A DNA stretch of 64,000 nucleotides from Neorhizobium sp. NCHU2750 (GTDB taxonomy: Bacteria; Pseudomonadota; Alphaproteobacteria; Rhizobiales; Rhizobiaceae): assembly GCF_003597675.1 (NCBI RefSeq), contig NZ_CP030827.1, positions 744,001 to 808,000 of the forward strand. The letters run 5' to 3'. This document shows, piece by piece, positions 51,208-61,280 of this stretch. A program made the position numbers and the translations under genes. A model generated the notes under the pieces. That model ran no database searches. It was not told the DNA's origin and worked only from the letters and a program-made list of their open reading frames with translations. Each line of letters begins with the position of its first letter. Position 1 is the first letter of the stretch.

Positions 51208-51787
51208 GGCCGCATCCGATCTTGCGGATCGACGGCATGGAAAGGTCGATCAGGCCGGAACTGCCGGCCGCCGGGGTGTCGAGCAGCGTCAGCGTCAGCC
51301 GGAACGGCGCCTGTGGCGACACCGCAAGCCAGTTTCCGGCGCGCGCCGTGGCGGCGATGGTAATGTCGGCGGAACCATCGGCTTCGCGCAGCACCATACG
51401 GGAATTGAGCGCCGTCGGCCGGTCGGCGCCGAAAGAAGGCGGACGCCCGTCCGGCCCGGTGGCAAACAGCGTCCAGTAGCGCGCCGAAGGCGTATCGCCG
51501 GAAAGCGCGTAGCTACAGCTGCCGACCAGCCGCGCGCCGCTGTCATCCGTCGAGGCGATGAAGCTTAAGCCCTCCGCCGTCGCATAGAGCAGCTTTCCCG
51601 CATTGGCCCGGTGCGATTTGGCATAAGGGTCTGCATCGGCCGTCTGCGCCTGAGGGAATGCTTCCCACGCGCCGAGCTTGATCGCGCCGAAACCGATCGT
51701 GGCATTGAGCGCCAGCCGGGTCGACCAGATCCCGCCCGAAAAGGCGATGGCGAGCGCGATTGCGACGAGAAGGGGAACACGCAACAC
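51200..51787 (-). CDS. DUF1214-type membrane-anchored protein
   Basis: 195 residues from a GTG preceded by GAGGA; the ATG at 51829 is an alternative that would add 14 basic residues and has no ribosome site. A signal-anchor helix (VPLLVAIALAIAFSGGIWSTRLAL) leads a beta-rich domain (GFGAIKLGAWEAFPQAQTADADPYAKSHRA; YWTLFATGPDGRPPSFGADRPTALNSRMVLR; LTLLDTPAAG) matching DUF1214. Translationally coupled to the DUF1254 gene. Confidence 0.75.
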   Translation of the reverse strand: MLRVPLLVAIALAIAFSGGIWSTRLALNATIGFGAIKLGAWEAFPQAQTADADPYAKSHRANAGKLLYATAEGLSFIASTDDSGARLVGSCSYALSGDTPSARYWTLFATGPDGRPPSFGADRPTALNSRMVLREADGSADITIAATARAGNWLAVSPQAPFRLTLTLLDTPAAGSSGLIDLSMPSIRKIGCGHA

Positions 51788-51869
51788 GACTGATTTTCGT
51801 CCTCGAATCCTTTGGCCAAGGGGTAGCATTGATTTGGCCGGGACGAAACCGTGTGCAGCAGGCCACCGA

Positions 51870-51898
51870 TTGTCAGCCATAACGCGATGCGTTATGAT
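51870..51898 (+). promoter_or_regulatory. Consensus promoter and palindromic operator of higBA
   Basis: TTGTCA (51870-51875), 17 bases, TATGAT (51893-51898). A palindrome with perfect 8-bp arms, CATAACGC-GAT-GCGTTATG (51878-51896), covers the spacer and -10 box. The predicted start is near 51905, the first base of the higB ATG. Confidence 0.7.
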
Positions 51899-51904
51899 TG
51901 CCTC

Positions 51905-52189
51905 ATGATCCAGGGGTTTACCGATCGCGAGACCGAGAAAATCTGGTCGGGCATCCGCAGTCGCAAACTGCCTGCCGACATGCAGGCCGTTGCTTTGAGA
52001 AAGCTGCGTCTTCTTCATCAGTCACGCAGCCTTTCGGATCTGCGCATCCCGCCCGGCAACCGTCTGGAGGCGCTCAAGGGTGATCTCGCCGGGCGTTTTT
52101 CGATCCGCATCAATGACCAATGGCGTATCTGTTTCATCTGGACCGAAGGAGGGCCCACCAATGTCGAAATCGTCGATTACCACGGCTGA
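51905..52189 (+). CDS. higB: HigB-type toxin (RelE superfamily)
   Basis: 94 residues: MIQGFTDRETEKIWSGIRSRKLP, LRKLRLLHQSRSLSDLRIPPGNRLEALKGDLAGRFSIRINDQWRICFIW, VEIVDYHG, a complete HigB. These toxins cut mRNA on the ribosome. The toxin precedes the antitoxin, as usual for higBA, and overlaps it by 29 bases. No ribosome site precedes the ATG; with the promoter just upstream the mRNA may be leaderless. Confidence 0.88.
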   Translation: MIQGFTDRETEKIWSGIRSRKLPADMQAVALRKLRLLHQSRSLSDLRIPPGNRLEALKGDLAGRFSIRINDQWRICFIWTEGGPTNVEIVDYHG

Positions 52190-52481
52190 AGTCGAATGGT
52201 TGCCCAATCCGCATCCGGGCATCATCCTCTTGGAGGACTTCCTCAAACCCATGGAATTGAGCCAGAGCGGGCTTGCCCATGCAATCGGTGTTCCGCCGCG
52301 CCGCATCAACGAGATCGTGCTCGGCAAGCGCGCGGTGACCGCCGATACCGATCTCAGGCTTGCCCGTTATTTCGGCCTGTCGGAAGGCTTTTTCCTTGGC
52401 CTGCAGGCCGATTACGACCTGATGCAGCGCCGCCGGGAACTGGGAAGCGCGCTTGAACGGATTAGTCCGCGAGCTGCCTGA
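52161..52481 (+). CDS. higA: HigA-type antitoxin (HTH-XRE)
   Basis: 106 residues: LPNPHPGIILLEDFLKPMELSQSGLAHAIGVPPRRINEIVLGKRAVTADTDLRLARYFGLSEGFFLGLQADYDL is the HigA/VapI helix-turn-helix antitoxin. It should bind the palindrome at 51878-51896 and neutralise HigB. GGAGG-like sequence (AAGGAGGGC) precedes the start within the toxin gene. Confidence 0.9.
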   Translation: MSKSSITTAEVEWLPNPHPGIILLEDFLKPMELSQSGLAHAIGVPPRRINEIVLGKRAVTADTDLRLARYFGLSEGFFLGLQADYDLMQRRRELGSALERISPRAA

Positions 52482-52503
52482 CAGGTCGCTTTCAAGTCAG
52501 CCC

Positions 52504-54792
52504 TCACGGTATCGTATTCGTCCGGATCGGGCTTACCACCGCCTTGCCCTTGCGTACATCGCCGGTGCGGAGGCTGTCCGTGCCAGGCCCCAGCAGGGAA
52601 GCGGGCACGGCCGCGGGCTTTGCAGCATCGGCGAATTTTTCCGGGTCGGCGGTGATCGGCGGGGCGGTCTTCAGCATCTGGGCGATCTGCTTCAAGACGC
52701 GGGTCGTCTCCGAAGACAGGGAGCGCGGCCGCGTCAGCGCCAGGATTGCCGGGTCGGTATCCTTGCGCTCGGCCACCGTGTCGCCCTTGCGGTGGGTGCC
52801 GGTCGGCAGCGGATTGTCGATGCCGGGAATGGCGCGAAGCTCGACGCCCTGATGCGCATAGTCCATCAGCTTCTTGAACGCCATTGCCGGCAGCGTGCCG
52901 CCGGTCATGTTGTTCATCGGCGAATAGTCGTCGTTACCAAACCATACGGCGGTCGTGTAATTGCCGGTAAAGCCGATGAACCAGGCGTCGCGATAGTTCT
53001 GCGACGTGCCGGTCTTGCCGCCGGTGACGATGCCGCCGTCGAGCGCTGCCCGCCTTGCCGTGCCGATCACCGGGATCTGGGTGAGGATGCGGTTCATCGA
53101 CGAGACCGCCTGTTCAGACAGCACGCGCTTGGCCGCCGGTTCGTCGCGGTTGAAATCGTAGAGAACCTCGCCGCCATAGCCCTGCACCTGCTCGATCCCG
53201 TGGCGGCGTGACTGCATGCCGCCGGCCGGCATCACCGCATAACCGGTCGCCTGGTCGAGAACCGTCACTTCCGAGGTGCCGAGCGGCACCGTCTTGTCTT
53301 TCCGAAGCGGCGTCTCGACGCCGAAGGCCTTCGCCGTCTTCACGATCGCATCGATGCCGAGATATTCTTTCGCAAGCCGCACCGGCACCGTGTTGAGCGA
53401 TGCCGCCATGGCCGCAAGCAGCGTCACCTTGCCCTTGTAGGACCGTTCGTAATTCTGCGGCGACCAGCCGTTCCAGGTGATCGGCGCATCCGAGATCGTC
53501 GTCTCCGGCGTGAACCCGTGCTCCATCGCCGTCGAATAGGTATAGAGCTTGAAGGAGGAACCGGGCTGCCGCAGCGCCTTGGTGGCGCGGTTGAACTGGC
53601 TTTCGCCATAGTCGCGGCCGCCGACCATGGCGCGAACCGCCCCGCCATTCTCGATCATCACAAGCGCGCCCTGCTTGACCTTGTAGTTCTCGCCATATTC
53701 GCGAAGGCTCGATTCCATCGCCGCATCCGCCGCCTGCTGCAGGCCGGTATCGATCGTGGTGCGCACCACGAGCGAATGTTCCTTGATCTTGCCTTCCGCC
53801 GCCAGCCGCTGCACCTCGTCGAAGGCCCAGTCGAGGAAATAGTCCGGTGCCTTCACCTCGGCCCGGTCGATCGCGGTCGCCGGGTTGCGCCGTGCCCCGA
53901 TCACCTGGCCCTCGGACATGAAGCCGCTCTGCACCAGGTTGGACAAGACGTCATTGGCACGCGCGCGCGCCGCCGGCAGGTTGACATGCGGCGCGTATTT
54001 CGCCGGTGCCTTGAACAGGCCGGCCAGCATGGCGCTTTCGGCAAGATTGATATCGGTGACGTTCTTGCCGAAATAAAACTGTGCCGCCGCCGCCACACCG
54101 AATGTGCCGCCGCCCATATAGGCGCGGTCGAGATAGAGCGACAGGATCTCCTTCTTCGACAGGTTGGCCTCGAGCCACACCGACAGGAAGGCTTCCTTGA
54201 CCTTGCGCTCGATCGACCGCTCGTTGGTCAAAAACAGGTTCTTGGCGAGCTGCTGGGTCAGCGTCGAGCCGCCCTGCACGACACCGCCCGCCTTGGCGTT
54301 TTCGGTGAGTGCGCGGGCGAGCCCGATGAAATCGATGCCGTAATGGTCGAAGAAGCGTCGGTCCTCGGTCGCCAGCACCGCCTTGATCAGCGTATCCGGC
54401 AATTGGTCGATCGGCACGGAATCCTCGTGAATGATGCCGCGATGGCCGATCACGTTGCCGTAGCGATCGAGGAAGGTGACGGCAAAGTCGCCGCGATTGC
54501 GCCAGTCTTCCTTGGTCTCCTCGAAGGCGGGCATGGCAAGCGCCAGCAGCACCAGGGCGCCGGCGGTGCCGAGCGTCATCGCCTCTCCGGCAAGTTCGAA
54601 AACGAGCTTTTTCCAGCCGCGCACCCGGAAACGGCGGAAGAAGATGGTGATCTCCTCCCACAGTTCGGCAAGCTTGAAGCCGAGGTTCCAGACGGTCGAA
54701 TCGATCCAGCTGTCGATACGCAGCAGCAGGTGGCGCTTCTTGCGCGGCCGTTCCTCAGGTGACGTCGATCGGTCCTTGGGTTCGTCCTGCAA
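52504..54792 (-). CDS. Bifunctional class A penicillin-binding protein (PBP1a family)
   Basis: 762 residues from a TTG preceded by GGGGGAAAG. Membrane helix about 70-88; glycosyltransferase GT51 domain with catalytic E143 (ATEDRRFFDHYG) and GGSTLTQQLAKNLF; transpeptidase domain with S412-xx-K415 (PGSSFK), S465-L-N467 and K593-T-G (GGKTGTSQN). It polymerises and cross-links peptidoglycan at the outer face of the inner membrane. Convergent with higBA. Confidence 0.92.
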   Translation of the reverse strand: MQDEPKDRSTSPEERPRKKRHLLLRIDSWIDSTVWNLGFKLAELWEEITIFFRRFRVRGWKKLVFELAGEAMTLGTAGALVLLALAMPAFEETKEDWRNRGDFAVTFLDRYGNVIGHRGIIHEDSVPIDQLPDTLIKAVLATEDRRFFDHYGIDFIGLARALTENAKAGGVVQGGSTLTQQLAKNLFLTNERSIERKVKEAFLSVWLEANLSKKEILSLYLDRAYMGGGTFGVAAAAQFYFGKNVTDINLAESAMLAGLFKAPAKYAPHVNLPAARARANDVLSNLVQSGFMSEGQVIGARRNPATAIDRAEVKAPDYFLDWAFDEVQRLAAEGKIKEHSLVVRTTIDTGLQQAADAAMESSLREYGENYKVKQGALVMIENGGAVRAMVGGRDYGESQFNRATKALRQPGSSFKLYTYSTAMEHGFTPETTISDAPITWNGWSPQNYERSYKGKVTLLAAMAASLNTVPVRLAKEYLGIDAIVKTAKAFGVETPLRKDKTVPLGTSEVTVLDQATGYAVMPAGGMQSRRHGIEQVQGYGGEVLYDFNRDEPAAKRVLSEQAVSSMNRILTQIPVIGTARRAALDGGIVTGGKTGTSQNYRDAWFIGFTGNYTTAVWFGNDDYSPMNNMTGGTLPAMAFKKLMDYAHQGVELRAIPGIDNPLPTGTHRKGDTVAERKDTDPAILALTRPRSLSSETTRVLKQIAQMLKTAPPITADPEKFADAAKPAAVPASLLGPGTDSLRTGDVRKGKAVVSPIRTNTIP

Positions 54793-55000
54793 CTTCTTTC
54801 CCCCGTCCGCAAAAGCCCTTGGAACCCCATGAGACCCAGGGAAACATTGCGTTTGGCTTGACGTAGCGCCTGACAACGATCAAGAGCATAAGTTGGCCAC
54901 GGTTAATCAGCATTAGCTGACAATTGGTTGATGCGCGATCCTAAAATCGCAACATGCAAGGGGCGGCCGACACGATTTGTATCGTCCTGCCGCAAAAGTG

Positions 55001-55480
55001 ATGATGAACGATCTGCCTTTCTGGAAACTGAAGACGCTCGACGAAATGAGCCAGAGCGAATGGGAAAGCCTGTGCGACGGCTGTGGCCTCTGTTGTCTCA
55101 ACAAGCTCGAGGACTGGGACACCGGCGATGTCGTGTTCACCTCGGTCGCCTGTCGCCTGCTCGATGGTAAGAGCTGTCGCTGCAGCGATTATCCCAATCG
55201 CCAGAAGACTGTGCCGGACTGTATCCAGCTCACCCCGCAGGAAGTGCGCGAGATCCACTGGCTGCCGCCGACCTGCGGCTATCGGCTGGTGCGCGATGGC
55301 GAGGATCTCTACTGGTGGCATCCGCTCGTATCCGGCGATCCGGACACCGTCCACGTGGCCGGCATCTCCGCCCGCGGCCGCACCGTCAGTGAACTGCAAG
55401 TCGATGTCGACGATTTCGAAGACTATGTCGTCGACTGGCCGTTGCATGTCGGAGAGACTGAGCGCGCCGAAAAGGCTTAA
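55001..55480 (+). CDS. YcgN-family cysteine-cluster protein (UPF0260)
   Basis: 159 residues from [25 protein letters not shown]; the start may be one codon later. [44 protein letters not shown] carries the eight cysteines of the family, proposed to bind a metal or an iron-sulfur centre, followed by a [15 protein letters not shown] segment. Function unknown. Cytoplasmic. Confidence 0.85.
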   Translation: MMNDLPFWKLKTLDEMSQSEWESLCDGCGLCCLNKLEDWDTGDVVFTSVACRLLDGKSCRCSDYPNRQKTVPDCIQLTPQEVREIHWLPPTCGYRLVRDGEDLYWWHPLVSGDPDTVHVAGISARGRTVSELQVDVDDFEDYVVDWPLHVGETERAEKA

Positions 55481-55628
55481 GAGTCAATGGCAAGAGATGG
55501 TTCGCTCCGCAACGTACGGTAGCGTACCAAAGAAATAAATTTCTCTCGCCATGACGTTTTTCTATGTCATTTAACGCATATATTGTTGATGGGGTGGGCA
55601 ATACACTCTGCCCGAACGGACAATAGGC

Positions 55629-56750
55629 GTGAATGTCGTGGTGAATGCTCAAGGCAGTATGGCAGATCGGCTGTATGAGGCAGCTCTTGTTCCGGAATTG
55701 TGGACGGAGACTTGCGAGCGGCTGGCCATGGAAGCCGGATCGTCGACCGCCTCGATCTTCACTGTCGATGCCAATGGCAGGCATCGCTATGTGACGACGC
55801 CCAATATTGCCGATCTGTTCGCCAAATTCGTCTCAAGCGACCTGAGGTTTCAGAACCCGCGCCCGGCGCGCGCCATGCAGGTCTCGCCCTTCTCCTTCGT
55901 GCGCACCTCCGATATCCTGACGGAGGAGGAGATGCAGGGTGACGTGATCGCCCGCGAATTCCTGAAACCCCACGGCATCGATTGGGAAGCCGGCTGGGCC
56001 TTTCAGGAGCCGACCGGCCACGTCATCGTCATCACCCTGATGCGCAAGGCCGGCCTCGACAATTTCACCCATGAGCAGATCGCCAGACTGAACGACCTGA
56101 AGCCGGATCTCGCCCGTGCCGCCTACATGGCCTCGCGTCTTGCCTTCAACGAGGCGCGCTCGATGACGGAGACGCTTTCCATGCTCGGCCTTCCGGCCGC
56201 CGTCATCGGCGATACCGGCCAGATGATCGCCTCCAATCCCGAAATGGAGGCGTTGTCGCCGCGTATCCGCACCGGTGCCGGCGACAGGATCGTGCTGGAA
56301 AGTTCGGGCGCCCGCGCGCTGCTCGACGAGGCGATCGAACGCTACAAGGCGCAGGCCGCGCCGACCGTGCAATCGGTGCCGATGGTGTCGCTTCGGGACG
56401 GAACGCCGCCGCTGATCCTGCATCTGATGCCGGTGCGTCGTGCGGCGCGCGATATCTTTTCCCGTTCCATGGCGGTTCTCGCCGTCACCCAGGTCGGCCA
56501 GGTCGGGCCGCCGGACATGCGGGTTCTCTGCGGCCTCTTCGACCTGACGCCGGCCGAAGCACGTGTCGCCCGCGGGATCGCCATGGCCCAGACGCCCGAA
56601 ATGGTGGCAGCAGCCCTCGGCATCTCGCTGGAAACCGCCCGCTCGCATCTGAAGCGCATCATGCAGAAGACCGGCACGACGCGCCAGGCCGAACTCGTCC
56701 TGCTCCTGTCGGGCCTCAACACGCCGGGCACAGGGCAGGGCGGACGCTGA
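55629..56750 (+). CDS. LuxR-family transcriptional regulator
   Basis: 373 residues from a GTG. The C-terminal 65 residues are a LuxR/GerE helix-turn-helix (FDLTPAEARVARGIAMAQTPEMVAAALGISLETARSHLKRIMQKTGTTRQAELVLLL). The N-terminal 300 residues contain two PAS/GAF-like lobes (about 12-150 and 180-290) and no receiver or autoinducer domain, so the signal is unknown. It is followed 140 bases later by the Sel1 protein. Confidence 0.8.
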   Translation: MNVVVNAQGSMADRLYEAALVPELWTETCERLAMEAGSSTASIFTVDANGRHRYVTTPNIADLFAKFVSSDLRFQNPRPARAMQVSPFSFVRTSDILTEEEMQGDVIAREFLKPHGIDWEAGWAFQEPTGHVIVITLMRKAGLDNFTHEQIARLNDLKPDLARAAYMASRLAFNEARSMTETLSMLGLPAAVIGDTGQMIASNPEMEALSPRIRTGAGDRIVLESSGARALLDEAIERYKAQAAPTVQSVPMVSLRDGTPPLILHLMPVRRAARDIFSRSMAVLAVTQVGQVGPPDMRVLCGLFDLTPAEARVARGIAMAQTPEMVAAALGISLETARSHLKRIMQKTGTTRQAELVLLLSGLNTPGTGQGGR

Positions 56751-56890
56751 ACCCGAGCCGCAGTCACACTTTCCACCCTTAAGAGGTGGACGCTCCGTTT
56801 TCGCCCCCTATCTTCCCCTCCGTCTCCATGGCCTGTCGTCCGGCGGGCCTTCTCACGACCGAGGACTGTGATCGAGGGGGAATACCCGAC

Positions 56891-58564
56891 ATGCTGATCA
56901 AGTATGCCGCAACGCTTGCCGACCGGATGTTCGAAAAGCGCCTGGCCGGACCGGGCCAGAAGAAGCGCTGGGACGGGCTTTATCAGGTTCCCGTCAAGGA
57001 ACTGGAGGCTCGGGCCAAGGCAGGCGAAGCCGATGCCGCCTTCGTGCTGGGTGACATGTTCGATCAGGGCAGCAACGGCGTCACGCGCGATCTCGTGATT
57101 GCGCTCGACTGGTATCATCATGCCGCCAAGCTCGGCCATGGCGATGCGATGAACAATATCGGCAGCATGTACGAGCATGGCGACGGCCCGCTGAAAATCG
57201 ATCTCGACAAGGCGCGCGACTATTACGAGAAGGGTACCAAAGCCGGCTGCGGCACGGCAGCCAACAATCTCGGCCATTTCTATGCCAAAGGCGTGGCGGG
57301 CCTGAAACAGAACCAGCGCAAGGCGTTCAAGCTGTTTCGCAAGGGTGCCGGATGGGGAGATGGCAATGCCATGATCGGCCTCGGCCTGCGCTACGAAGAA
57401 GGGCGCGGCACCCGCCGCCATCCCATCAGGGCGGTCTACTGGTATCGCCGCGCCATGCAGGAGGGCAAGTCCGGCGGTGCGCAGAATCTCGGTGTTGCCT
57501 ATCACCGTGGCAGCTTCGTCCGTGCCAATCCGAAAAAGGCCGTGGCGCTTTTCCGCGAGGCTCTGCCCGGCGGCATGGGCAACACGCCCTTCATGCTGGC
57601 GCTGGCTTATGAGCGGGGCAGCGGCGTCGAGCGCGATCTTTCCGAGGCGCTCTATTATTTTCGCATGGCCGACGACCGGGGTTACAAGGCTGCCGCCGAA
57701 GGCATCGACCGTGTGCTTGCTGCAATGGGCGAGGAGTTTTCAACCGCCCTTGCGCCGGAAGATCGTCTGGAAGACCTTCGCCAGATGATCCGCGATCCGA
57801 ACCGCACCTTCAGCGTTCAGGCGCTGCTGCTCGAACTCGCGCGTGTGTGCGAGCAGCTGGTGGACGACAAGGGAAATCCGGCGGCCGACACGCCCTATGT
57901 GCTCGGCAAGTCCACGATGATCCGCGGTTTCGTCCTGTGGAAACAGGGCAATCCCGAGCATGAGGGCCCGGTCGAGACGGCGCTTGCCATTGACGAGAAA
58001 CATCCGTTCATGACGCCGGGCGAGCGCGTCTCGCTCCTGACCTCGAGGGCCGTCACCCTCGGCCGTCATGGCAAGTGGGACGAGGCGATCGCCCTCCACC
58101 GCCGCGTCCTTGCCATACTGGAAAAGGACCCGCCGCCGGAAGAGGTCGTCACCCTCGGCGCCATGGTCGATCTCGCCTATTGTCTGCATGAGAATGATGA
58201 GTTCGACGAGGCGCAAAGGGTGAATGCGGAAGTTCTGTCGCGCGCCGAACGGGCCTTCGGCATGGAGGATACCCGTCTGCTGCGGGTGCTTTCCAATCTT
58301 GCCCAGAACGAGTTTGCCCTCGACCGGCCCGAGCGCTCGGTGGCCCTTCTGAAACAGCGACTGGCGATCGCCGAAAAGGAGGGACTGCTGGAGGTGATCG
58401 ATGAGACGCTGCGCGATCTGGCCATTGCGAGCTTCCATATCGGCGAGCGCGACGAGGCCGAACAGCTGTTTCGCCGCCGCATCGCGCTGGTGGAAAAGAA
58501 CGGTGACAGCCGCGATATCGAACAGGCCCGCCGCGATCTGGAGGAACTCTTCTCGCGGGAATGA
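56891..58564 (+). CDS. Sel1-like repeat and TPR protein
   Basis: 557 residues from MLIKYAATLADRMFEKRLAG. Residues about 35-300 form at least six Sel1-like repeats (AAFVLGDMFDQGSNGVTRDLVIALDWYHHAAKLGHGDAMNNIGSMYEHGDG and similar), and residues 370-550 form TPR-like repeats (LLTSRAVTLGRHGKWDEAIALHRRVLAI; RVLSNLAQNEFALDRPERSVALLKQ). No signal peptide. A scaffold for protein contacts; partners unknown. Confidence 0.8.
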   Translation: MLIKYAATLADRMFEKRLAGPGQKKRWDGLYQVPVKELEARAKAGEADAAFVLGDMFDQGSNGVTRDLVIALDWYHHAAKLGHGDAMNNIGSMYEHGDGPLKIDLDKARDYYEKGTKAGCGTAANNLGHFYAKGVAGLKQNQRKAFKLFRKGAGWGDGNAMIGLGLRYEEGRGTRRHPIRAVYWYRRAMQEGKSGGAQNLGVAYHRGSFVRANPKKAVALFREALPGGMGNTPFMLALAYERGSGVERDLSEALYYFRMADDRGYKAAAEGIDRVLAAMGEEFSTALAPEDRLEDLRQMIRDPNRTFSVQALLLELARVCEQLVDDKGNPAADTPYVLGKSTMIRGFVLWKQGNPEHEGPVETALAIDEKHPFMTPGERVSLLTSRAVTLGRHGKWDEAIALHRRVLAILEKDPPPEEVVTLGAMVDLAYCLHENDEFDEAQRVNAEVLSRAERAFGMEDTRLLRVLSNLAQNEFALDRPERSVALLKQRLAIAEKEGLLEVIDETLRDLAIASFHIGERDEAEQLFRRRIALVEKNGDSRDIEQARRDLEELFSRE

Positions 58565-58607
58565 AGCCTTGGCGGCAATTTGTCCGCGATCGGCAGGTGC
58601 GTGCCCC

Positions 58608-58638
58608 TTGACCTTCCCATGATGGGAAGCCTTACATG
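58608..58638 (+). promoter_or_regulatory. CueR/HmrR-type copper promoter of copA
   Basis: TTGACC (58608-58613), 19 bases, TACATG (58633-58638): the over-long spacer of MerR-activated promoters. The spacer holds the dyad CTTCCCA-TGA-TGGGAAG (58613-58629), the CueR operator class. Confidence 0.88.
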
Positions 58639-58661
58639 GGAATGCGAAAGGATCGCATCCC

Positions 58662-61280
58662 ATGACCCAGCTCGTTTCAAATCAGGTTCCAGACCATGTC
58701 TCAGGCCATCTGCCAGACGATGTATCGGACAAGGCATCGCTCCGTTTCGAGCCGCTGACCATTCCCGTCGAAGGCATGCATTGCGCCTCCTGCGTGCGCC
58801 GGGTGGAGACGGGCGCGGCCAAGCTCCCCGGCATCACCTCGAGCGCCGTCAATTTTGCGACGAAGAAGCTGACGGTGGAGACGGGCGAGGGGTTCGATCC
58901 AGAGGTTCTGGAAAAGACCATCCGCAAGCTCGGCTACGAAGTCCCCGCCGGCGCCATGGACCATGCGCTGCGCGAAGCGGGGATGGTGGTGGATGGCCTT
59001 GGGCCGGAAAGCCATACCGATGGAAACACCCCCTCTGGCCTGCCGGCCATCTCCCCCACAAGGGGGGAGAAGACTCGCGGCTACCGCCCGCTTCATTTGG
59101 GGCACGGCGGCTCGGCTGGGTTAAGCCCTCCCCCTTGTGGGGGTCCGAAGGACGGGTTGAGACCGGTGACTCAACCCCGGCATGGTGGGGAGGGGTATTC
59201 CTCTCTATCCGCGCCGTCGGCCCACAACCACGCAGCCGCCCACGACCACGCCCACATGCATCACGGCGAGCAGACAGCGCTGAAGCGTGATCTCGCCATC
59301 GCCTTCATTCTCACCCTGCCGCTTTTCGTGCTGGAGATGACCGGCCATGTCTACGCGCCCTTCCATCACTGGCTGATGGGCGTCATCGACACGCAGAACC
59401 TTTATTATCTCTATTTTGTCCTGGCCACGGCGGTCATCTTCTGGCCCGGCTTGCGCTTCATCCGCATCGGCCTGCCAGCGCTCTTTCGGGGTTATCCCGA
59501 GATGAATTCGCTGGTCGCCGTCGGCGTGCTGGCGGCCTATCTCTATTCGCTGGTCACGACCTTCGCGCCCGGCCTCCTGCCGGAGGAGGCCCGCTACGTT
59601 TATTATGAAGCCGCCACCGTCATCGTCACGCTGATCCTCTTCGGCCGGTTGATGGAAGCGCGTGCCACCGGCCGCACCGGGGCGGCGATCGAAAAACTCG
59701 CCGGCCTGCAGGCAAAGACCGCCCGCGTCGAGCGTGACGGTCGCGAGATCGATGTGCCAGTGGCAGAGGTCGTCCCCGGAGATATCCTCGTCATCCGTCC
59801 GGGCGAGCGCATCCCCGTCGACGGCACGGTGATCGACGGTCAGTCCAATATCGACGAATCGATGATATCCGGCGAGCCGATCCCGGTGTCGAAATCCGCC
59901 GGCGCCACCGTCATCGGCGGCACGGTCAACACCACCGGCTCGCTGCGCTTCACGGCCGAGAAGGTCGGCCGCGACACGATGCTTTCCGGCATCATCCGCA
60001 TGGTCGAGCAGGCGCAGGGGGCAAAGCTGCCGATCCAGACGATGATCGACCGAGTGACCGCATGGTTCGTGCCGGCGGTGATCGGGCTCGCCGTCGCAAC
60101 CTTCGTCATCTGGTATATCGCAGGCCCCGAGCCGAAAATCACCCATGCGCTGATCTCGGCCGTCGCCGTCCTCATCATCGCCTGCCCCTGCGCCATGGGG
60201 CTTGCCGTTCCCGTCTCGATCGTCGGCGGCGGCGGGCGTGCGGCCGAGCTCGGCGTGCTGTTCCGCAGGGGTGACGCGCTGCAGGGGCTGCAGGATGTCT
60301 CGACCGTCGTCGTCGACAAGACCGGCACCATCACCAGGGGCCGGCCGGAACTGACCGATTTCATCCTGGCCGACGGCCTTGACGAGGCCGAAACGCTGGC
60401 GCTTATTGCCGCCGTCGAGGCGCGCTCGGAACATCCGATCGCCGCCGCCATCGTCAAGGCCGCCACGCAGAAAGGCTTGGCCGTTCCGCAGACCGAGGAC
60501 TTCTCCTCCGTCACCGGCTACGGCATCCGCGCAAATGTCTCCGGCCACGAGATCGCCGTCGGCGCCGACCGCTACATGGAAAAGCTCGGCGTTTCGGTCC
60601 AACCTTTCGCCGAGGCCGCAGGCCGGCTGGGCGGCGAGGGCAAGACCCCGCTCTATGCCGCGATCGACGGCAGGCTTGCCGCCATCATCGCCGTCGCCGA
60701 CCCGTTGAAGCCATCGAGCATCGCAGCGATCCGCGCGCTGAAGGAGATGGGCGTCGAGGTCGCCATGGTCACCGGCGACAACCGCCGCACGGCAGAAGCG
60801 ATCGCCCGACAGGTCGGCATCGACAAGGTGGTCGCCGAAGTCCTGCCCGAGGGCAAGGTCGAGGCGGTGCATGCCCTGCGCGGCAAGGACTTCAAGAAAC
60901 TCGCTTTCGTCGGCGACGGCATCAATGATGCGCCGGCACTCGCCGAGGCCGATATCGGCATTGCCATCGGCACCGGCACGGATGTGGCGATCGAAAGCGC
61001 CGATGTGGTTCTGGTCGGTGGCGAACTGACCGGCGTCGCCGCCGCCATCGCCGTCTCCCGCGCGACGATGAAGAACATCCGCCAGAACCTGTTCTGGGCC
61101 TTCGGCTACAATGTCGCACTGATCCCGCTTGCTGCCGGTGCGCTCTATCCGGCCTTCGGCATCACGCTCTCGCCGATGATCGGCGCCGCCGCCATGGCCA
61201 TGTCGAGCGTCTTCGTGCTTGGCAATGCGCTGCGGCTGAAGACTTTCAGGCCGGCGGCCACACTGGAGACAAAGGCATGA
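58662..61280 (+). CDS. copA: Copper-exporting P1B-type ATPase carrying an in-frame repeat insertion
   Basis: 872 residues. One HMA domain (about 32-98) with GMHCASC (C41, C44), a His-rich linker ([18 protein letters not shown], about 187-203), eight helices including the CPC motif (C508, C510), phosphorylated D552 (DKTGT), SEHP and [11 protein letters not shown]. It pumps Cu(I) out of the cytoplasm. Between the HMA domain and the His-rich linker, residues about 122-180 are encoded by a rhizobial mosaic repeat. AAAGGA precedes the ATG; the stop overlaps cueR. Confidence 0.93.
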   Translation: MTQLVSNQVPDHVSGHLPDDVSDKASLRFEPLTIPVEGMHCASCVRRVETGAAKLPGITSSAVNFATKKLTVETGEGFDPEVLEKTIRKLGYEVPAGAMDHALREAGMVVDGLGPESHTDGNTPSGLPAISPTRGEKTRGYRPLHLGHGGSAGLSPPPCGGPKDGLRPVTQPRHGGEGYSSLSAPSAHNHAAAHDHAHMHHGEQTALKRDLAIAFILTLPLFVLEMTGHVYAPFHHWLMGVIDTQNLYYLYFVLATAVIFWPGLRFIRIGLPALFRGYPEMNSLVAVGVLAAYLYSLVTTFAPGLLPEEARYVYYEAATVIVTLILFGRLMEARATGRTGAAIEKLAGLQAKTARVERDGREIDVPVAEVVPGDILVIRPGERIPVDGTVIDGQSNIDESMISGEPIPVSKSAGATVIGGTVNTTGSLRFTAEKVGRDTMLSGIIRMVEQAQGAKLPIQTMIDRVTAWFVPAVIGLAVATFVIWYIAGPEPKITHALISAVAVLIIACPCAMGLAVPVSIVGGGGRAAELGVLFRRGDALQGLQDVSTVVVDKTGTITRGRPELTDFILADGLDEAETLALIAAVEARSEHPIAAAIVKAATQKGLAVPQTEDFSSVTGYGIRANVSGHEIAVGADRYMEKLGVSVQPFAEAAGRLGGEGKTPLYAAIDGRLAAIIAVADPLKPSSIAAIRALKEMGVEVAMVTGDNRRTAEAIARQVGIDKVVAEVLPEGKVEAVHALRGKDFKKLAFVGDGINDAPALAEADIGIAIGTGTDVAIESADVVLVGGELTGVAAAIAVSRATMKNIRQNLFWAFGYNVALIPLAAGALYPAFGITLSPMIGAAAMAMSSVFVLGNALRLKTFRPAATLETKA
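59025..59198 (+). repeat. Mosaic palindromic repeat (copy 2) translated inside copA
   Basis: About 174 bases (58 codons). It starts AACACCCCCTCTGGCCTGCC and matches the reverse complement of 33106-33246 over its first 45 bases and again at CGGCTGGGTTAAGCCCTCCC; it carries an extra palindromic piece (GGGTTGAGACCGGTGACTCAACCC). The reading frame is open throughout, so the host protein gains a Pro/Gly-rich insert. Confidence 0.88.

Noticed and set aside
53518..54762. 414-codon plus-strand frame
   Set aside because: Antisense to the class A penicillin-binding protein.
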